From Deltaproteobacteria bacterium (GTDB lineage: Bacteria; Myxococcota; XYA12-FULL-58-9; JAUUZB01), in assembly GCA_030590185.1 (NCBI GenBank), contig JAUUZB010000241.1, positions 1 through 6,513 of the forward strand: a DNA stretch of 6,513 nt. Reading direction: 5' to 3'. Each line of letters starts with the position of its first letter. Within the stretch, counting starts at the first letter, position 1. The translations under genes were made by a program, and so were the position numbers. The notes under the pieces are model-generated. The model did not search any database. It was not told the DNA's origin and saw only the letters and a list, made by a program, of their open reading frames with translations. Below are positions 1 through 5,046 of this stretch, one piece after another.

Positions 1-1
1 G

Positions 2-1372
2 ATCAAATTTCATTGGTGGATCCTGATCGGCATCGTGGCCGGCACCGGGATCGGCACCATCCTCAACGCCGTCTACGTCGATGAGGTACGCACCGAGGTG
101 CTCGGGGTCGCATTCACCGAGCAGGACGTTCAGGCCCATAGCCGGGAGCTGAGCGAGAAGCTCACCGCGACGGTCAAGAACAACCTGGTGGGCGGCGGCC
201 TCTATGGCATCTCGCGCATCTTCTTGAACCTGCTCAAGATGATCGTCATCCCGCTGGTTTTCTTCTCGTTGGTGGTCGGGATCTCCGGCATGGGTGGCGC
301 CAGCAGCGTCGGACGGATCGGCATGAAGACCGCCGTCTGGTATATCTGCACCAGCCTGCTCGCCATCGTCACCGGCCTCGCGGTGGTCAACATCATCGGC
401 CCCGGCCGCGGGTCCGAGATCATGATCCCTACCTCCGGCGATCACCAAATCTCGACCCCTGATTCCTTTTGGGACGTTGTCTCCTCGATGGTGCCGGCCA
501 ACGTGCCCAAGGCGATGGCCGACTTCGACATGTTCGGCGTGATCTTCTTCGCCATCCTGTTCGGCATCTTCCTGCTCACCCTCGACGAAGAAAAACGCAC
601 GCCGATGGCCAAGTTCATCGACTCCGGTTGCGAGATCATGATGCGCATGACCGCCTGGGTGATCTCGCTGGCGCCGATCGGCATCATGGCGCTGGTCGGT
701 TTCACCGTCGCCACCAGCGGACCCGACGTCTTCCTATCCTTGATCGGCTACGTGCTGACCGTGGCGCTGGCCCTCGCCATCCACATCTTCATCTCGGTGC
801 CGGGGCTGACCTACCTGATCACCCGGCGCAACCCGTACAAGTACATGAGAGCCATGGGCACCGTGATGGTGACCGCGTTCTCCACCGCCTCCTCGGCCGG
901 GACGCTGGCCTTGACCATGGAGCACGCCCGCATCAAGGCCGGTGTCTCCAATCGCATCACGAGCTTCGTGCTGCCCCTCGGGGCGACGGTCAACATGGAC
1001 GGCACAGCGCTCTATGAGTGCGTCACCGTGTTGTTCATCGCCCAGGTCCATGCCTCCACCCACGCGGAGTTCGCGCCGTTGACCTTTGGCGCCCAGGTGA
1101 TGGTGGTCTTTTTGGCCTTGGCGGTCAGCATCGGCGCCGCCGGCATCCCCCACGCCGGCCTGGTGATGATGGTGATCATCCTGAACGCCGTGAACCTGCC
1201 CCTCGAGTACACCGCGCTGGTCTGGGCGGTCGACCGCATCCTCGACATGGCGCGCACCATGACCAACGTCTGGAGCGACTCCTGCGGGGCGCTGGTGATC
1301 GGACACACCGAAAAGGAAATCGACGATGCGGTGCTGTTCGACAAACCCGTGGAGGAACCAACCGAGGGTTGA
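2..1372 (+). CDS. Dicarboxylate/amino acid:cation symporter (DAACS, SDF family), 5' partial
   Basis: Inner-membrane secondary transporter that couples uptake of acidic amino acids or C4-dicarboxylates to Na+ or H+. The frame is open from base 2 (IKFHWWILIGI...), so the true start lies upstream and the GTG at 35 is internal to the first membrane helix. Visible length is 456 residues, near full family length. Family hallmarks are present: the serine-rich hairpin motif AFSTASSAGT (nt 875-904), the unwound NMDGT motif (nt 992-1006) and the last-helix motif DRILDMARTMTNVWSD (nt 1232-1279). Compared with archaeal GltPh as I remember it, the Asp pair, the substrate-binding Arg (position 397 in GltPh), the Asn and the final Asp are all retained, which favours an acidic substrate. 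About 35 polar residues are inserted between helices 1 and 2. The C-terminal tail is acidic. The downstream lipoprotein gene may be co-transcribed. Confidence 0.95.
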   Translation: MKFHWWILIGIVAGTGIGTILNAVYVDEVRTEVLGVAFTEQDVQAHSRELSEKLTATVKNNLVGGGLYGISRIFLNLLKMIVIPLVFFSLVVGISGMGGASSVGRIGMKTAVWYICTSLLAIVTGLAVVNIIGPGRGSEIMIPTSGDHQISTPDSFWDVVSSMVPANVPKAMADFDMFGVIFFAILFGIFLLTLDEEKRTPMAKFIDSGCEIMMRMTAWVISLAPIGIMALVGFTVATSGPDVFLSLIGYVLTVALALAIHIFISVPGLTYLITRRNPYKYMRAMGTVMVTAFSTASSAGTLALTMEHARIKAGVSNRITSFVLPLGATVNMDGTALYECVTVLFIAQVHASTHAEFAPLTFGAQVMVVFLALAVSIGAAGIPHAGLVMMVIILNAVNLPLEYTALVWAVDRILDMARTMTNVWSDSCGALVIGHTEKEIDDAVLFDKPVEEPTEG

Positions 1373-1401
1373 GCCGAGGGCTAATCCTTTTTGGGGGCGA
1401 C

Positions 1402-2031
1402 GTGGACGGGTTGGTCGTGCGTAGGTTCCTGTTGGCGGCGTTGGTCGCCGCTGCCTGCGCGCCTGTTTCTGGGCCGGTGTCGGGACCTGTGTCGGGACAG
1501 GTATCCGCGTCGGTCGGGGCGCGCCCAGCGGAGCGCTTTCAGTACGCCACCAAGGATCTGATGCCGGGCCGTTACGAAGGGGAGGATACCGGCGTTGTCT
1601 GGGGGACCAAGGTCACCTACCTGACGACCGAGGAGCGGCAGGCCTTCGTGCTGACCGTCCGTGATGGTCTATTCCTGGCCGCCGACGGGACGCCGTTTAC
1701 GAGCACCGACAAAGACGGGGCCATCTACGTGATGGACGCCGACGGTGTATTCTACGCCAGCAACGAGCGTGAGCCCGGGGAGTTCCACCACTCGAGCTTT
1801 TTGGCCGGCGCCGCGGTGGCCGCCGCCGGCGAGTTGATCATCGAAGCCGGGGAGCTGCGAAAGATCACCGACGTCAGCGGTCACTACGAGCCGGAGCAGG
1901 TCTATACGGCCCAAGCCCTGTGCGAGCTGCGGCATCTCGGGGTGGAGCTCAACGGGGTGCCCTTGAAACGAGTGGCGGTGGGCGAGGTTGACGCGGGGGA
2001 GATCCTCGCCGAACAAACCTGCCCGCGTTGA
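1402..2031 (+). CDS. Putative lipoprotein with a plant-IQM-like C-terminal domain
   Basis: 209 residues from the GTG at 1402; a GTG at 1417 (204 residues) is equally possible, and the shadow upstream of 1402 overlaps the transporter. The N-terminus is signal-like: VVRR, a hydrophobic stretch, then AAAC with Cys19 as the likely lipidation site. The lipobox is loose, with Ala at -3. A PVSG repeat follows at residues 21-32, then a folded domain at about 70-188. That domain contains LTTEERQAFVLTVRDGL (74-90), IYVMDADGVFYAS (108-120), GEFHHSSFLAG (126-136), AAAGEL (140-145) and SGHY (159-162). The order and spacing match what I remember of the conserved region of plant IQM calmodulin-binding proteins (FQHSSFLAGG, AAGRL, SGHYLPTEEN); no IQ motif is present here. 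Function is unknown. The stop codon lies inside the first copy of the downstream tandem repeat. Confidence 0.8.
   Translation: MDGLVVRRFLLAALVAAACAPVSGPVSGPVSGQVSASVGARPAERFQYATKDLMPGRYEGEDTGVVWGTKVTYLTTEERQAFVLTVRDGLFLAADGTPFTSTDKDGAIYVMDADGVFYASNEREPGEFHHSSFLAGAAVAAAGELIIEAGELRKITDVSGHYEPEQVYTAQALCELRHLGVELNGVPLKRVAVGEVDAGEILAEQTCPR
1462..1509 (+). repeat. 12-bp tandem repeat encoding PVSG units
   Basis: Three 12-bp units at 1462-1473, 1474-1485 and 1486-1497 encode PVSG-PVSG-PVSG. A decayed fourth unit (QVSA) fills 1498-1509. The array starts two codons after the likely lipidated Cys, so it would form a flexible tether between the membrane anchor and the folded domain. Units 2 and 3 are nearly identical, which fits slippage. 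Confidence 0.8.
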
Positions 2032-2182
2032 GCGCGGCGTTGGGTCGCCACACCCCTTGGCGCCTTGGCGGTTGGTCGTTGAGCGCGACCTTGGGCCCGC
2101 CCCACATCTTGGCGTCTTGGCGGTTGGTTGTTGAGCGCGGCGTAGAGCCCGCCCCATGTCTTGGCGTCTTGGCGGTTAGTTG
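2028..2182. repeat. Three tandem copies of a 51-52 bp intergenic repeat
   Basis: Units lie at 2028-2078 (51 bp), 2079-2130 (52 bp) and 2131-2182 (52 bp). Each starts TTGAGCGCG and ends with a CTTGGCG-YCTTGGCGGTT core followed by a GGTCG, GGTTG or AGTTG tail. On the minus strand the core reads AACCGCCAAGACGCCAAG, which I recognise from memory as a motif scattered through intergenic regions of many GC-rich bacteria. The copies differ at several bases in the middle, so the array is not very recent. Unit 1 begins one base before the lipoprotein's TGA, and unit 3 ends 19 bp before the next gene's ATG, so the array fills most of this gap. Confidence 0.88.
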
Positions 2183-2201
2183 ATGTAGGCTGCGACCAAC
2201 C

Positions 2202-2717
2202 ATGTGGCGCCCGCTCACCGTCCTGATGATTGGCCTGTGGGCCCTCTGCGTTTGTCGTCCCGCCTTCGCCGATCGTGGCGAGCGCACCCTCGGCCTCGAG
2301 CTCGGTGGCGGCTACCCGCCCAACGGCCGGGCGAGCCTGTTCCTCCAAGAGGGCCTGAGCGACTGGGTCGGAGCACGCCTCGAAGCCGGGGTGCAGATTT
2401 CAGAGCTCGAATCTCGAGCGGAGCTCGAATCGCCAGCCGAGCTCGAGTCAAAGATCGCCCCCGAGGTGCTCGCCTCCTTCGGCTTTGTGGTCGCCTTCGA
2501 TGTCTTCGCCTGGGTACCGGAGATCTTCATCGGCGCCGGCGGAGCGTTCGGAGAGCACGGCGTCCGCGGTCGACTCATCGCCCGCGGCGGACTGCGCAAG
2601 TACCTCGCCATGGACTGGTCGCTAACCTTTGGAGTGATCGGCGAATGGATCCCGATCGAAGAATGGTTGGTGCTCGGGGCGATCGGGATCTGGTGGCACT
2701 TCGACGACGGGTTGTGA
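2202..2717 (+). CDS. Small secreted, probably outer-membrane beta-barrel protein
   Basis: 171 residues from the ATG at 2202. A clear Sec signal peptide ends with RPAFA, with predicted cleavage after Ala23. The mature part alternates hydrophobic and polar or glycine residues in short segments: TLGLELGGGY (29-38), ASLFLQ (44-49), WVGARLEAGVQIS (55-67), VLASFGFVVAFDVFAWV (89-105), EIFIGAGGAF (107-116), RLIARGGLRKYLAMDWSLTFGVIGEW (124-149) and WLVLGAIGIWWHF (155-167). This pattern fits a roughly eight-stranded outer-membrane barrel with a near-terminal aromatic strand. I do not recognise a specific family, and beta topology is inferred from pattern alone. A three-unit ELESxx insertion sits at residues 68-85, where a loop or turn would be. 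No strong ribosome binding site is seen. The stop abuts the convergent gene's stop directly. Confidence 0.85.
   Translation: MWRPLTVLMIGLWALCVCRPAFADRGERTLGLELGGGYPPNGRASLFLQEGLSDWVGARLEAGVQISELESRAELESPAELESKIAPEVLASFGFVVAFDVFAWVPEIFIGAGGAFGEHGVRGRLIARGGLRKYLAMDWSLTFGVIGEWIPIEEWLVLGAIGIWWHFDDGL
2403..2456 (+). repeat. In-frame 18-bp minisatellite encoding ELESRA-ELESPA-ELESKI
   Basis: GAGCTCGA recurs at 2403, 2421 and 2439, exactly 18 bp apart. Each unit encodes the hexapeptide ELES plus two variable residues (RA, PA, KI). The unit length is a multiple of three, so copy-number change would alter protein length without a frameshift. The third unit has diverged at its end. Confidence 0.85.
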
Positions 2718-2720
2718 TCA
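2715..2720. other. Shared stop-codon palindrome TGATCA of two convergent genes
   Basis: The plus-strand stop TGA (2715-2717) and the minus-strand stop, read as TCA on the plus strand (2718-2720), sit back to back. Together they form the palindrome TGATCA. There is no intergenic sequence, so any terminator must lie inside the opposing coding sequence. Confidence 0.9.
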
Positions 2721-3269
2721 CTCCTCCAGGGCCTTCTGGAGCTTACCGATGAGCTCACGCAGATCTACCCGCCGTTGGTGCGCCGCCACCTGGGCCGGCT
2801 TGGTGTAGAGCCGCTCGCGCAGCGCCTTTTGCATCTCGCTGCGGCATTCGAAGAGGCTCTGGTTGGCGCTGGTGCCGCGCTGAATGTGGCGCGCGAAGCC
2901 GAGCATCCCGCTGCGGGTCAGGGTGAACGCATCCACCGCGAGCTTCTCTTCGAGGGAGTCCGGCTGGTGCGGAAGTTTCTCGAGGGCGCGCACCAACTGA
3001 CGCACGCTCAATGACGTCCACCCCTCCTGCACGAGATAGGCCTCGAGGTTACCGCGCAACCCGAGGCTGCGGGGCACCTCGGCGCCGAGGGTGACCAGGT
3101 AGCACAGGGTGCTGAGCAGATCGCGGTCGACCTCGTCGGCTCCTTCGCCGAGCTGATCGCAAAGCCGATGGGCGAGCCTGTCGATCCGCTCCACCTGCTC
3201 CCAACTCTCCGCGGGTCCGCGCAGATTGTAGACGGGCGAAAGGATCGCTTCGAGCTTCTTCAAGTCCAC
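2718..3269 (-). CDS. Degenerate HD-domain (YedJ-like) protein, probably catalytically inactive
   Basis: 183 residues from the GTG at 3269. An AAGGA-type site lies about 11 bp upstream, and I see no earlier in-frame ATG or GTG. The mostly helical protein follows the order of YedJ-type HD phosphohydrolases as I remember them. SWEQVERIDRLAHRL (22-36) sits where HxxxRVxxLA occurs. TLCYLVTLGA (54-63) sits where ACYFHDI occurs, so the HD pair is V59-T60. EEKLAVDAFTLTRSGMLGFA (107-126) sits where AKIVQDADRLEALGAIGLA occurs, keeping Asp113 but losing the second Asp. Both the first His and the HD doublet are absent, so metal-dependent hydrolysis is unlikely; a binding or regulatory role is inferred. 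The gene converges on the barrel protein gene with no gap and diverges from the hypothetical pair at 3440. Confidence 0.85.
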   Translation of the reverse strand: MDLKKLEAILSPVYNLRGPAESWEQVERIDRLAHRLCDQLGEGADEVDRDLLSTLCYLVTLGAEVPRSLGLRGNLEAYLVQEGWTSLSVRQLVRALEKLPHQPDSLEEKLAVDAFTLTRSGMLGFARHIQRGTSANQSLFECRSEMQKALRERLYTKPAQVAAHQRRVDLRELIGKLQKALEE

Positions 3270-3280
3270 GCTGGGCTCGT

Positions 3281-3304
3281 TTCCTTCGACTGGCTCAGGA
3301 CAGG
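3281..3304. repeat. REP-like intergenic element (CCTTCGACTGGCTCAGGA)
   Basis: The core at 3283-3300 matches a short repeat I know from memory to be scattered between genes of many bacteria (CCTTCGACAGGCTCAGGA and variants). TCCT and AGGA at its ends can pair. Only one copy is visible here. On the minus strand its AAGGA end supplies the only purine-rich segment near the GTG start of the degenerate HD gene, so the element lies in that gene's leader. Confidence 0.5.
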
Positions 3305-3320
3305 TGTATGTTGGTGTCCA

Positions 3321-3337
3321 CCCGGGTCACACCCGGG
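3321..3337. other. Short perfect hairpin, 7-bp stem and 3-nt loop
   Basis: CCCGGGT (3321-3327), loop CAC, ACCCGGG (3331-3337). Because CCCGGG is itself palindromic, the site is also a direct repeat of CACCCGGG. No T-run follows on either strand, so it is not a standard intrinsic terminator. It would fall in the leader of the minus-strand gene or act as a dyad operator. Role unknown. Confidence 0.4.
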
Positions 3338-3406
3338 ACCGCCAGTGAATAACCAAGGTCCGGCTGGAATCCAACCAAAGGAAACGGCTTTCGGATCGCG
3401 CCAGGC

Positions 3407-3436
3407 GTGACAAAATTAAGATCAGGGATGTAGACG
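3407..3436 (+). promoter_or_regulatory. Possible promoter of the two-gene hypothetical operon
   Basis: GTGACA (3407-3412) resembles a -35 box. After 18 bp comes TAGACG (3431-3436), a poor -10. An AT-rich patch (CAAAATTAAGAT, 3411-3422) stands out in the GC-rich surroundings and contains TAAGAT as an alternative -10. If the first pair is used, transcription would begin around 3443, inside the GTG start at 3440, and would favour the ATG at 3458. Confidence 0.3.
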
Positions 3437-3439
3437 TAC

Positions 3440-4051
3440 GTGAGCAGCACCACCCCCATGATCCTGAACGCCGACCTCGTCGAGTTCTTTCGCGACGAGG
3501 TCACCACCGCCCGGGCCCGGGTTGGGCTCCAGGTCTCGGAGATGACCGAGTACTACGTGGTGAACTTGTTGTGCGACCAAGTCCGCCGCGGGACCACGCC
3601 CCTGCCCGGCGATGAACCGCTCGCCCTCATCTTCAAGCGGTCCCTGGAGGCGCCCACCCTCGATCGCATTCAGATCCTCAAGAACCTCGGAGACCTGGCG
3701 CTGTTCGTGGCGGGGTTCTTCGGCGACTTCGTCGAGCGCTCCCTGGTGGACCTGGATTACTACATCTCGATGGGCGGCAACGCCTACAGCAACCTCTCGG
3801 ATCTGGTCGGCCACCGGCACCGCGGCGAGAGCTTCGCTGACGTCTACCTCCAGCTCGCCGAGAAGTTCGGTCCCCTGGTCGACGTGTTGATGGACGTGGC
3901 CGAACGCAGCCGCGGCAACAGCGACGCCGACCTCGACCTGGTCAAACTCTACGAGCGTTGGCTGCGCACCGGCAGCGACCAACTCCACCGGCTCCTCTTG
4001 GAGAAGGGACTCGTCCAACGGGTGACCTCACCGGACGACGATCTCCAATAG
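3440..4051 (+). CDS. Conserved hypothetical alpha-helical protein, first gene of a pair
   Basis: 203 residues from the GTG at 3440, preceded by AGGGA 11 bp upstream; an ATG at 3458 would shorten it by six residues. There is no signal peptide or membrane helix, so it should be cytoplasmic. Sequence character is mostly helical. Distinctive stretches are LVEFFRDEV (13-21), TEYYVVNLLCD (36-46), GDLALFVAGFFGDF (84-97), DYYISMGGNAYSNL (106-119) and LYERWLRTGS (170-179). I recall proteins with these stretches in myxobacterial genomes as uncharacterised, and I know no function. The next gene starts 8 bp after the stop, which indicates an operon. The acidic tail (TSPDDDLQ) looks disordered. Confidence 0.88.
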   Translation: MSSTTPMILNADLVEFFRDEVTTARARVGLQVSEMTEYYVVNLLCDQVRRGTTPLPGDEPLALIFKRSLEAPTLDRIQILKNLGDLALFVAGFFGDFVERSLVDLDYYISMGGNAYSNLSDLVGHRHRGESFADVYLQLAEKFGPLVDVLMDVAERSRGNSDADLDLVKLYERWLRTGSDQLHRLLLEKGLVQRVTSPDDDLQ

Positions 4052-4059
4052 GCATCGCC

Positions 4060-4701
4060 ATGGGGATCCTGCGCACCCTCCAGCTCTCCCTCGAGGGGTT
4101 GCACGACATCGAGACCGATCTCGACGTGCGCGCCTACGTGGTGGATGACGAGGTGCGCGCCGCGATCCCGGGTGCCATCCCCGAGCTGCCGGAGCAGCTC
4201 TTCCTGCTCGAGGAGGACGGCACCATGGAGATCGCCCTCTACGTCGACCCGCAGGTGATCACCCGACTCGAACGGGACGACCCCCACGCCCGGCTCCACG
4301 ACGGCAACCTCGCCGCCTATTGCGTGGCCGTGGAGGGAGTCAGCCACTTCGTGCTGGTGGCGCACCGGGCCCGGCTCGGACGGCCGGTGAGCGCCCTGGA
4401 GATGGAGATCCAGGCCGAGGTCGACAAGTTCGTCAACGCCTGGCGGCTGCTGGTCGCCCAGGGCAAGGCCCCCGCCGGGGCCGCAAATCTATTGAGGCGG
4501 CGATTGTTCGAGTCCTGGAAACTCCATGCCGAGGTACGCGACGAGGAGCGGGACCGTTATCAGGTCGCCAACCGGGTGGCGAAACGCTACTGCGGAGGTC
4601 TGGCCGGACGTTACGGCCGCGACCGAGATGGTCGCCGCCTCGAGCGGGAAGTGCGGGCGTTTTTCCGGGACGGGTTGGCGGGCAAGCTGCGCGCCGCCTG
4701 A
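4060..4701 (+). CDS. Conserved hypothetical protein, second gene of a pair
   Basis: 213 residues from the ATG at 4060, chosen because it follows the upstream stop by 8 bp and begins the well-formed segment GILRTLQLSLEGLHDIE. The frame is open further upstream, but that part overlaps the previous gene. The ribosome site is weak (TAGG, 7 bp before). The protein is soluble with no signal peptide. The N-terminal half is mixed: LFLLEEDGTMEIALYVDP (47-64), then HDGNLAAYCVAVEGVSHF (80-97). The C-terminal half is helical and strongly basic: LEMEIQAEVDKF (113-124), LLRRRLFESW (144-153) and RVAKRYC (172-178). I recall similar uncharacterised proteins in myxobacteria. Pairing with the preceding gene suggests a shared role or complex. 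It converges on rpoZ with a 2-bp gap. Confidence 0.88.
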   Translation: MGILRTLQLSLEGLHDIETDLDVRAYVVDDEVRAAIPGAIPELPEQLFLLEEDGTMEIALYVDPQVITRLERDDPHARLHDGNLAAYCVAVEGVSHFVLVAHRARLGRPVSALEMEIQAEVDKFVNAWRLLVAQGKAPAGAANLLRRRLFESWKLHAEVRDEERDRYQVANRVAKRYCGGLAGRYGRDRDGRRLEREVRAFFRDGLAGKLRAA

Positions 4702-4703
4702 GA

Positions 4704-4961
4704 CTACTCTTCCGGTTCCTCGCGCACGTTGCTCCAGCTCACCGCCTCGTTTTCCGTGAGCACGTCGAGCAGATCACCCTCAAAGTAGACGTTGCCCGCC
4801 GCGACCTCGCGCAGGGAGAGAACCGCCGCCTTGTTCTTGATGTGCTCGACGGTGGGCTTGGCGCCCTTGAGCAGCTGCCGGGCGCGCTGGGAGGCCAGCA
4901 GCACCAGAGCAAAGCGGTTGTCGATGTTGTCGAGGCAATCTTCTACAGTAACGCGAGCCAT
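4704..4961 (-). CDS. rpoZ: DNA-directed RNA polymerase subunit omega
   Basis: 85 residues from the ATG at 4961. The N-terminus [20 protein letters not shown] is the classic omega start and matches E. coli RpoZ ([20 protein letters not shown]). [13 protein letters not shown] (21-33) and [14 protein letters not shown] (47-60) match the two following conserved blocks. Omega binds the beta' subunit, helps assemble and stabilise RNA polymerase, and in proteobacteria contributes to one ppGpp site. The start is supported by GGAG 6 bp upstream and by the conserved N-terminus; the frame continues upstream but without homology. The usual neighbours gmk and spoT are not adjacent. The gene stands alone, convergent with the hypothetical pair and divergent from the Cys-rich lipoprotein gene. 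Confidence 0.95.
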   Translation of the reverse strand: MARVTVEDCLDNIDNRFALVLLASQRARQLLKGAKPTVEHIKNKAAVLSLREVAAGNVYFEGDLLDVLTENEAVSWSNVREEPEE

Positions 4962-4967
4962 GGTGTA

Positions 4968-4971
4968 CTCC
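4968..4971 (-). promoter_or_regulatory. Ribosome binding site of rpoZ
   Basis: GGAG on the minus strand, six bases before the ATG at 4961. It is one of the clearest Shine-Dalgarno matches in the window and decides the rpoZ start. Confidence 0.75.
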
Positions 4972-4983
4972 GGGAAGCCGGTT

Positions 4984-5012
4984 TGCTTAACAGCTTCCCC
5001 CGGGATCGTCAA
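4984..5012 (-). promoter_or_regulatory. Candidate sigma-70-type promoter of rpoZ
   Basis: Read on the minus strand, TTGACG (5012-5007) is a five-of-six -35 box. After a 17-bp spacer comes TAAGCA (4989-4984), preceded by TGT as in an extended -10. The hexamer itself is weak. Predicted transcription would begin near 4977, leaving a leader of about 16 nt that still contains the ribosome binding site. Confidence 0.45.
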
Positions 5013-5037
5013 CAGACCGGGCAATTTGGTGTAGGAT

Positions 5038-5040
5038 AGG
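5038..5040 (+). promoter_or_regulatory. Probable ribosome binding site of the Cys-rich lipoprotein gene
   Basis: AGG at the end of TAGGATAGG, six bases before the ATG at 5047. The overlapping TAGGAT (5032-5037) could instead be a -10 box with near-leaderless transcription; the sequence alone does not decide. Confidence 0.5.
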
Positions 5041-5046
5041 CAGAAG

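Noticed and set aside
35..37. GTG at 35 as the start of the symporter
   Set aside because: The frame is open to base 2 and encodes the conserved start of helix 1 before this codon, so the gene is cut by the window edge.
734..1306. Long minus-strand open frame opposite the symporter
   Set aside because: His/Gly/Arg-rich composition typical of antisense frames in GC-rich genes; the plus strand has an unmistakable family match.
1372..1392. Intrinsic terminator after the symporter (AGCC-gag-GGCT, then five T)
   Set aside because: The stem is only 4 bp and the T-run starts 5 bases after it; too weak to call.
2028..2182. CRISPR array
   Set aside because: The units are contiguous 51-52 bp repeats with no unique spacers between them.
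1902..2348. Minus-strand open frames across the tandem repeat
   Set aside because: They mostly translate the 52-bp repeat and the antisense of two well-supported genes; no domain-like sequence.
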